Source of the DNA: an uncultured Chloroflexota bacterium
GTDB lineage: Bacteria > Chloroflexota > Anaerolineae > Aggregatilineales > Phototrophicaceae
NCBI GenBank assembly: GCA_903904765.1
Contig: CAIVEA010000232.1
Span: 1 to 10,082, forward strand
Direction of reading: 5' to 3'
DNA length: 10,082 nt
The notes beneath the pieces were generated by a model that saw only the letters and a program-made list of their open reading frames with translations, made no database searches and was not told where the DNA came from. Below, piece by piece: positions 6,382-10,082 of this stretch. Positions within the stretch are counted from its first letter, which is position 1. Every line of letters begins with the position of its first letter. The position numbers and the translations under genes are program-made.

Positions 6382-6652
6382 TCAAAAGTGTGCGATTAAG
6401 TGGTCGTAGTCAGCATGTGAGCCGATCCAGAACCAGATCATGACATTCACCCTCTTTGACACCGATTGCTCTGTAGTTGATAGTGATTCGGACGGAGTAA
6501 ATCGGTTTTGAAGCATGAATCGGTTTGAAATGCAGACTCGGATGGGATGGATCCGCCCGAAAGATGCGATCAGCCTTACGCGCTTCTTTGCGTATATCCG
6601 GTGGCAGTTTTCGCAATGTCTGACGGAATCGGCGGTTTGTGCGCGAAATCAT
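6382..6652 (-). pseudogene. ParE-like toxin of a type II toxin-antitoxin pair, frameshifted near the C-terminus
   Basis: From the ATG at 6652 the reading MISRTNRRFRQTLRKLP, then HPSLHFKPIHASKPIYSVRI and NYRAIGVKEG, matches the ParE-like toxin family of small RelE/ParE-fold proteins. As written, the frame goes on with ECHDLVLDRLTC and stops at 6410. The next frame encodes VMIWFWIGSHADYDHLIAHF and stops at 6382, which is exactly the conserved ending of this family. Removing one T of the pair at 6446-6447 (plus strand) joins the two parts as KEGDVMIW and gives an 89-residue protein of normal length. So either the toxin is inactivated or the base is a sequencing or assembly error. The ATG overlaps the antitoxin stop (ATGA), giving translational coupling. 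The longer reading from 6760 merely shadows the antitoxin gene. Confidence 0.85.
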
Positions 6653-6867
6653 AACGTATCCGCATCGAGGAGTTCGGTCTCTCCGGCATGAAACTCCGCC
6701 AATGCTTCGGAGGCGAGTTGTTCGAGGAGGTCTTGCGAATGCTCGAACGCCTGATTCCATTGCTGGTCAGATTCGAGAGTCGCCAGTATCCAGCGGGCGA
6801 GTTCGTCTTGCGCGTCGTCGCTCAGTTTCGCGGCTTCCGCCATCGCTTGTTGGAGCAGCTTGGTCAT
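6649..6867 (-). CDS. Probable antitoxin partner of the ParE-like toxin
   Basis: 72-residue acidic, helical protein (MTKLLQQAMAEAAKLSDDAQ at the start, ending ETELLDADTL). It overlaps the downstream toxin by four bases in the antitoxin-first order normal for type II modules. The sequence LSDDAQDELARWILATLES (16-34) is typical of short antitoxins paired with RelE/ParE toxins, which use such a helix and an acidic tail to wrap the toxin. No helix-turn-helix or ribbon-helix-helix is plain to me, so DNA binding and autoregulation cannot be claimed. The ATG at 6867 is chosen because GGGGAGGTA (6871-6879) precedes it closely; the reading from 6912 adds 15 residues with no such signal and runs through the likely promoter at 6904-6909. 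It lies just after ppx on the same strand. Confidence 0.8.
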   Translation of the reverse strand: MTKLLQQAMAEAAKLSDDAQDELARWILATLESDQQWNQAFEHSQDLLEQLASEALAEFHAGETELLDADTL

Positions 6868-6903
6868 CAATACCTCCCCGCCTAACCTCGTTTTATCCCG
6901 TTG

Positions 6904-6909
6904 ATTATA
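6904..6909 (-). promoter_or_regulatory. Perfect -10 box for the toxin-antitoxin pair
   Basis: On the minus strand TATAAT reads from 6909 to 6904, 36 bases before the antitoxin ATG. No good -35 box is found at 16-18 bases upstream, which would fall over the end of ppx. The pair may thus be transcribed both from here and by read-through from ppx. Confidence 0.4.
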
Positions 6910-6927
6910 CATCCCCCTCAGCCGCGC

Positions 6928-8517
6928 TCACGCATTGTTGGGAGCCATCGTCACTTCCAGTTCCAGCCCGAAGGCTTGCTGGAAGATGTCGCGGTGGCGG
7001 TCAACCGACCATAGCGCCACCTGCCCATCCCCGCGCACACCCAGTTCCAACTGCGCCCAGTCCCCGCCCACGTTGAGCGTGATGGTCTGCGCCACGCCAT
7101 CCCGCGAACGGTCAATCTGTTCTGCCAACCGCAGCAGGGCGCTCAGTTGAATCAGGCGGCGTTCGTCCCCCGGTTCCATCAGCGCGGCGAACTCGTCCAG
7201 CGAAGGCGTGCCTTTGCGGTGGTAACGCGCCAGCAGCGCGATCAGCGCCACTTCGCGGTGGGTGTACCCCGGCAGGCCGCCGTTCAGGATGAGATACGCG
7301 CTGTGCTTGTGGTGGTCGTGGTAGTCAATCGCCACGCCCAGATCGTGCAGCATGGAGGCTGCCCACAGCAGATCGCGGTCAGCGGGGCGGCACTGATGGA
7401 CGGCGCGGGGCAACTGGTCGAACATGGACAGGGTGAGCGCCGCAATATGCTCGGCGTGTTTCTCCTGATAGCGGTACAGATGACCGAGGTTGTACACGCT
7501 GGATTGGCGCACATCCGCGAACAGGGGCATGGTTTCCGCCTGCTCGTGCTTCAAGAAACGTTCGTAGAATAGACCTTCGCGCACGCCCTGCGAACTGATG
7601 GTAATCCGGTCAAAACCGCCCGCCTCCAGCGCCTCGCACAGCACGATGGTTGCGCCGAGGGCAATATCAGCGCGATCCGGTTTCATTCCCGGCATCTTCT
7701 TGCGGTCATTCACGTTGCGCCGCGCCAGTTCGTCGCGCACGGTTTTCATCTGTGCCAGCGTGATCTGGTAGCCGTGCATGGCATCCAGCGGATAGCCGAT
7801 CATCTTCTGCACCAGCCGCCCCACCTGCCGCAGGCCGCCGCCTTCGCCCACAATCTGCATCCCCGGCTTGGCTTTGTACCATTTGAGCGCACCGAACTCT
7901 TTGCGGAGGAAGCTGGAGAGCGAGTCGACCTCACGGGGGGTGGCGGGGTCGGATTTCAGGAAGCGTTCGCTCATACGCACCGCGCCATACGGGAAGCTGA
8001 TGCTGTCCCCGATCTGCCTGTCCTGCACGCGGCTGATCTGAATCGAACCGCCGCCCATATCCAGCACATAGCCGTCTTGCAGGGTGGTGCAGTTCACGGC
8101 GGCCAGATAGCCGTAGTAGGCTTCCTCGTAGCCGGAGAGGACGCGCACTGCGATTCCCGTTTCGGATTGCAGCCGCGCCAGAAACCGCTGCTGATTCTTG
8201 GCATCACGGATAGCGCTGGTACCGACAGCCATAATGTCGCTGATGCCGGAGGCTTTGCAGAAGGCCGCGTAAATCTGCACCGCCCGCGCCGCCCGATCCA
8301 TCGCCGCCGCCCGCATGATGTTGGTGTCCGCCATTCCTTCGCTCAAGCGCACGGTTTCGCGCACTTCATCCACCACGCGGAAACTGAGGTGCGGCACATA
8401 TTCGATCACGATTAGTCGGAAGCTGTTACTGCCCATATCAATGACTGCCACGCGCTGCGAGTCCTTGTAGACATCGGTGTGCGCGGCGAGGCTGTCGAGG
8501 TGCTGAAAGGCGCTCAT
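6928..8517 (-). CDS. ppx: Ppx/GppA exopolyphosphatase family protein with HD-type C-terminal domain
   Basis: 529-residue member of the Ppx/GppA family of the actin/Hsp70 fold, which removes terminal phosphate from polyphosphate and/or converts pppGpp to ppGpp. Residues 22-320 are the two-lobed catalytic part: phosphate loop DMGSNSFRL (27-35), GTSAIRDA (99-106), catalytic-acid region GYEEA (129-133), LDMGGGSIQIS (152-162) and GEGGG (224-228). Residues 335-515 are an HD-like domain with SMLHDLG (388-394, His391-Asp392) and a His-rich stretch YHDHHKHSAYLI (399-410), the long-form architecture of E. coli Ppx. Polyphosphatase versus guanosine pentaphosphatase activity cannot be told by eye. The ATG overlaps the stop of the upstream methyltransferase (ATGA at 8514-8517), so the two are co-translated. 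The toxin-antitoxin pair follows 60 bases later. Confidence 0.93.
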   Translation of the reverse strand: MSAFQHLDSLAAHTDVYKDSQRVAVIDMGSNSFRLIVIEYVPHLSFRVVDEVRETVRLSEGMADTNIMRAAAMDRAARAVQIYAAFCKASGISDIMAVGTSAIRDAKNQQRFLARLQSETGIAVRVLSGYEEAYYGYLAAVNCTTLQDGYVLDMGGGSIQISRVQDRQIGDSISFPYGAVRMSERFLKSDPATPREVDSLSSFLRKEFGALKWYKAKPGMQIVGEGGGLRQVGRLVQKMIGYPLDAMHGYQITLAQMKTVRDELARRNVNDRKKMPGMKPDRADIALGATIVLCEALEAGGFDRITISSQGVREGLFYERFLKHEQAETMPLFADVRQSSVYNLGHLYRYQEKHAEHIAALTLSMFDQLPRAVHQCRPADRDLLWAASMLHDLGVAIDYHDHHKHSAYLILNGGLPGYTHREVALIALLARYHRKGTPSLDEFAALMEPGDERRLIQLSALLRLAEQIDRSRDGVAQTITLNVGGDWAQLELGVRGDGQVALWSVDRHRDIFQQAFGLELEVTMAPNNA

Positions 8518-9302
8518 GTGGATTTATGCCCCTTGATGAGGATGTAGTGGTGGTCAAAGATGGCTTCTGGCGTTCCGGCGGCGCGGGGGCGCAGCCAGTC
8601 GCGCACGGCGGGCGGGGCTTGCGCTAACAGAATGTGCATGTGCTGGATGACAGCTTCCGAACAACCCTGCATGGCGCACCACTTCAGCAGGTGAATATCG
8701 CGCTTGAGGATGTGTTCCACCGCGTCCACCTGAAGATCGGCATCCAGAAACATCCCGCGCCATTCGTAGTTGGCAAACATGCGGTGGTGGCTGGGGTCGC
8801 GCAGGCGTTCAAACGAGTCCAGATAGCGGGCGGCGCGGTCATCCTCCGGCACGAGCAAATCTTCGATCACCAGCGCGCCCCCCGGTTTGAGGACGCGGGC
8901 GCACTCCTGTACGAAACGGAACACGTCCGGGAAATGGTGCGGGGCGATGCGGCAGGTCACAGCATCGAACGACTCGCTGGCGAAGGGCAGCGCCTCGGCA
9001 TCTGCCGCGCTGAAGCGCACGTTAGTCGCGCCCTGTTGCTGGATGTACTCGCGGGCGGCGTTCAGCATGGTGGGCGTTAAATCCGCCGCGACCACCTGCC
9101 CAACCTCGCGGCTGAGGCGCAGCGCGGTATGCCCGCCGCCGGTGGCGATGTCCAGTACGCGCCACGCGGGGTTGCCGCCCACCAGTGCCGCCAGCCGTTC
9201 CAGATCGTCGCCCACCGCATGGAGGGGACTGTTGACGTATACCTGCGCGTATTGTCCGAAGCGGCTCTGCGCCTGCGCTTTGATCTGATCGGGGTTGCTC
9301 AT
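8514..9302 (-). CDS. Class I SAM-dependent methyltransferase, UbiE/Methyltransf_11-like
   Basis: 262-residue small-molecule-type methyltransferase. SAM-binding motif I is VLDIATGGGHTAL (49-61); the acidic end of strand 2 is AADLTPTML (72-80, Asp74); AADAEALPF (99-107) carries the adenine-contacting Asp101; FDAVTCRIAPHHF (112-124) is motif IV, and RVLKPGG (136-142) is the usual post-motif of UbiE-like enzymes. The C-terminal 100 residues are a variable cap (many His, Met and Trp) that would set the substrate, which I cannot name. It has no membrane segment or signal peptide. The ATG at 9302 has AAGGA ten bases upstream (9313-9317), a slightly long spacing. Its stop overlaps the ppx start, so it leads a two-gene unit, but nothing links its chemistry to polyphosphate. 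Confidence 0.88.
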   Translation of the reverse strand: MSNPDQIKAQAQSRFGQYAQVYVNSPLHAVGDDLERLAALVGGNPAWRVLDIATGGGHTALRLSREVGQVVAADLTPTMLNAAREYIQQQGATNVRFSAADAEALPFASESFDAVTCRIAPHHFPDVFRFVQECARVLKPGGALVIEDLLVPEDDRAARYLDSFERLRDPSHHRMFANYEWRGMFLDADLQVDAVEHILKRDIHLLKWCAMQGCSEAVIQHMHILLAQAPPAVRDWLRPRAAGTPEAIFDHHYILIKGHKST

Positions 9303-9402
9303 GGGCGGTCTGTCCTTGCTGCTGGTACTCCTTTCAGTTTAACATACCCTGTGCTGTCTATTGGTGGAGATTCGGCGGTGCAGGCGAGGTCTTAGGGGGT
9401 AA

Positions 9403-9618
9403 CTAGAGCAGGTCAATCAGTTCTTCGGGGGTCATGCCGACCTGCCGCAAAATGTTACGCAAAGTACCGATCTTTAAGGGGTTGTGCATGGGGATGACGA
9501 CGACCGTCGCACCGCGTCTTAGCTTCACATGGCTACCTTTTTGATGGGTAATCATGAAGCCCTGTCGGAGTAAAATCTCGATCATCTCACGCGCATGGAC
9601 AGATGCTAATCTGCCCAT
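9403..9618 (-). CDS. hicA: HicA-type mRNA interferase toxin
   Basis: 71-residue toxin of the HicA family, a double-stranded-RNA-binding-fold ribonuclease that cuts mRNA when not held by HicB. The family pattern is complete: MGRLASVHAREMIEILLRQGF (split at 1-10 and 11-21), QKGSHVKL (26-33) with the catalytic histidine His30, VVVIPMHN (39-46), and IGTLRNILRQVGMTPEELI (50-68). The start at 9618 is one base beyond the hicB stop (9620-9622), giving tight coupling, and gives the usual HicA length; the reading from 9714 only runs through hicB in another frame. No defect is seen, so the toxin should be functional. Confidence 0.93.
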   Translation of the reverse strand: MGRLASVHAREMIEILLRQGFMITHQKGSHVKLRRGATVVVIPMHNPLKIGTLRNILRQVGMTPEELIDLL

Positions 9619-9619
9619 C

Positions 9620-9841
9620 TTAGGCTGTGGCAACCGTTGTGACGAGAATCCCCTGCGGCAAATCGGGCGGAATGGGGTCGCCGTTTGCAAGAGCATCCTC
9701 AATCCATAGCTCAATCGCTTCTGTGATATTGGCGAGGGTTTCGTCCAATGTGTCGCCCTCGCTAAAACAACCGGGCAAGCTAGGGCATGTGGCTGTGTAA
9801 CCGTTTCCGCTTTCGTCCGGCGTGATAATCACTTGTCTCAT
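9620..9841 (-). CDS. hicB: HicB-type antitoxin, short form
   Basis: 73-residue antitoxin of the HicB family, made of the partial RNase H fold that blocks HicA: DESGNGYTATCPSLPGCFSE (9-28), GDTLDETLANITEAIELWIE (29-48), then a short proline-rich tail. The DNA-binding domain that longer HicB proteins carry at the C-terminus (ribbon-helix-helix or helix-turn-helix) is missing, so self-regulation would need another route. The gene order, antitoxin before toxin, is common for this family. The ATG at 9841 has GAGGA six bases upstream (9848-9852). A TATAAG -10-like box sits at 9868-9873. Confidence 0.93.
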   Translation of the reverse strand: MRQVIITPDESGNGYTATCPSLPGCFSEGDTLDETLANITEAIELWIEDALANGDPIPPDLPQGILVTTVATA

Positions 9842-9867
9842 CTGCTGTCCTCGCTATGGCTCTATTG

Positions 9868-9873
9868 CTTATA
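9868..9873 (-). promoter_or_regulatory. Candidate -10 box of the hicBA operon
   Basis: TATAAG on the minus strand (9873 to 9868), within the AT-rich run at 9861-9880, lies 26 bases before the hicB ATG. The -35 region at a 16-17 base spacing (GGTTAT or GGGTTA) is weak. The assignment rests mainly on position and base composition. Confidence 0.3.
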
Positions 9874-9937
9874 AATTTCATGGTACAGGATAACCCTAAC
9901 GGAAGCAATCTACCGAAGAATTCTCTGTCGCGCTGCT

Positions 9938-9966
9938 TTGATCGTGGTGATGAGTTGGGGTAGGAT
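9938..9966 (+). promoter_or_regulatory. Promoter of queG
   Basis: TTGATC (9938-9943), exactly 17 bases, TAGGAT (9961-9966). Each hexamer matches the sigma-70-type consensus at four of six positions and the spacing is ideal. It would put the transcript start near 9973, leaving about 22 bases of leader with the ribosome site AGGGG (9982-9986). Confidence 0.5.
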
Positions 9967-9994
9967 GTTTCTATCAAAAGCAGGGGCAGTAGAT

Positions 9995-10082
9995 ATGGTT
10001 TTTTCGGCGGATTTGCTCCGGCAGCAGGCGGCGGCGCTGGGCTTCAACCTCGTCGGCCTGACGCGGGCGCAGCCTTCTCCGC
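9995..10082 (+). CDS. queG: Epoxyqueuosine reductase, N-terminal fragment (runs off the window)
   Basis: Only 29 codons are present: MVFSADLLRQQAAALGFNLV then GLTRAQPSP. The pattern of a helix followed by ALGFNLVGLTRAQP is typical of the beginning of QueG, the cobalamin- and iron-sulfur-dependent reductase that makes queuosine from epoxyqueuosine in tRNA with a GUN anticodon. The catalytic and ferredoxin-like parts lie beyond the window, so the call rests on the N-terminus alone. The ATG is preceded by AGGGG eight bases upstream, and a fair promoter lies at 9938-9966. It is divergent from hicBA. If right, it would be a second cobalamin-dependent enzyme near the mutase. Confidence 0.72.
   Translation, partial: MVFSADLLRQQAAALGFNLVGLTRAQPSP

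Noticed and set aside
6653..6760. Toxin reading extended upstream to 6760
   Set aside because: It lies wholly within the antitoxin gene in another frame, and the ATGA overlap gives the natural start.
7774..8415. 213-residue open frame on the plus strand opposite ppx
   Set aside because: It is His-, Ala- and Gln-rich with no family match, and is a shadow of the GC-rich ppx coding strand, whose protein is fully conserved.
9619..9714. HicA reading extended upstream to 9714
   Set aside because: These residues are hicB read in another frame; HicA proteins begin at the MGRL position and have about this length.
1..10082. tRNA or rRNA genes, CRISPR arrays, transposases or phage genes
   Set aside because: No CCA-ended cloverleaf, regularly spaced repeat array, terminal-repeat element or integrase/transposase reading was seen on either strand.

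Overview
The window looks like a moderately high-GC chromosomal stretch from a member of the Chloroflexota, probably an Anaerolineae-like lineage. The clues are a C-terminal dockerin tail behind a carboxypeptidase-regulatory-like domain, a split methylmalonyl-CoA mutase large chain, a Ppx/GppA-HD protein, a CYTH enzyme and a THUMP-like methyltransferase, all in the style of that phylum. This placement is an inference from protein style; there is no rRNA or other marker gene here. No phage, transposase, CRISPR array, tRNA or rRNA gene was seen.

Layout. Bases 1 to about 116 encode a piece of a FeoB-type ferrous iron permease that runs without a break into the 3' end of an unrelated dockerin gene ending at 477. 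This is either a real illegitimate junction or an assembly or cloning chimera. A strong terminator follows (495-527), then an operator-like set of GAATTG/CAATTC half-sites and a secreted alpha/beta hydrolase of the TAP/S33 type (624-2096, +). That gene converges on a minus-strand pair: the methylmalonyl-CoA mutase large (alpha) chain (4972-3359) and a THUMP-like methyltransferase (3357-2179) starting directly after it. A palindromic hairpin separates the convergent ends. The 190-base divergent region 4973-5162 holds two clear inverted repeats and leads rightward into a polytopic DUF4203-like membrane protein (5163-5759, +).

From 9841 down to 5762 every gene is on the minus strand: hicB-hicA, a class I methyltransferase overlapping ppx by ATGA, a second toxin-antitoxin pair (antitoxin overlapping a ParE-like toxin by ATGA), and a CYTH-domain triphosphate enzyme. 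The ParE-like toxin has a one-base frameshift near its C-terminus. Divergent from hicBA, the first 29 codons of queG (epoxyqueuosine reductase) begin at 9995 behind a recognisable promoter and run off the window.

How the genes relate. The mutase chain handles the substrate half of the methylmalonyl-CoA/succinyl-CoA reaction; its cobalamin-binding partner is not here. Ppx/GppA and the CYTH protein both belong to families acting on polyphosphate or triphosphate compounds and lie on one strand about 570 bases apart, with a toxin-antitoxin pair between them. I did not find a convincing wholly new system. The items most worth checking are the feoB/dockerin junction, the frameshifted toxin, and the inverted repeats before the mutase and hydrolase genes.
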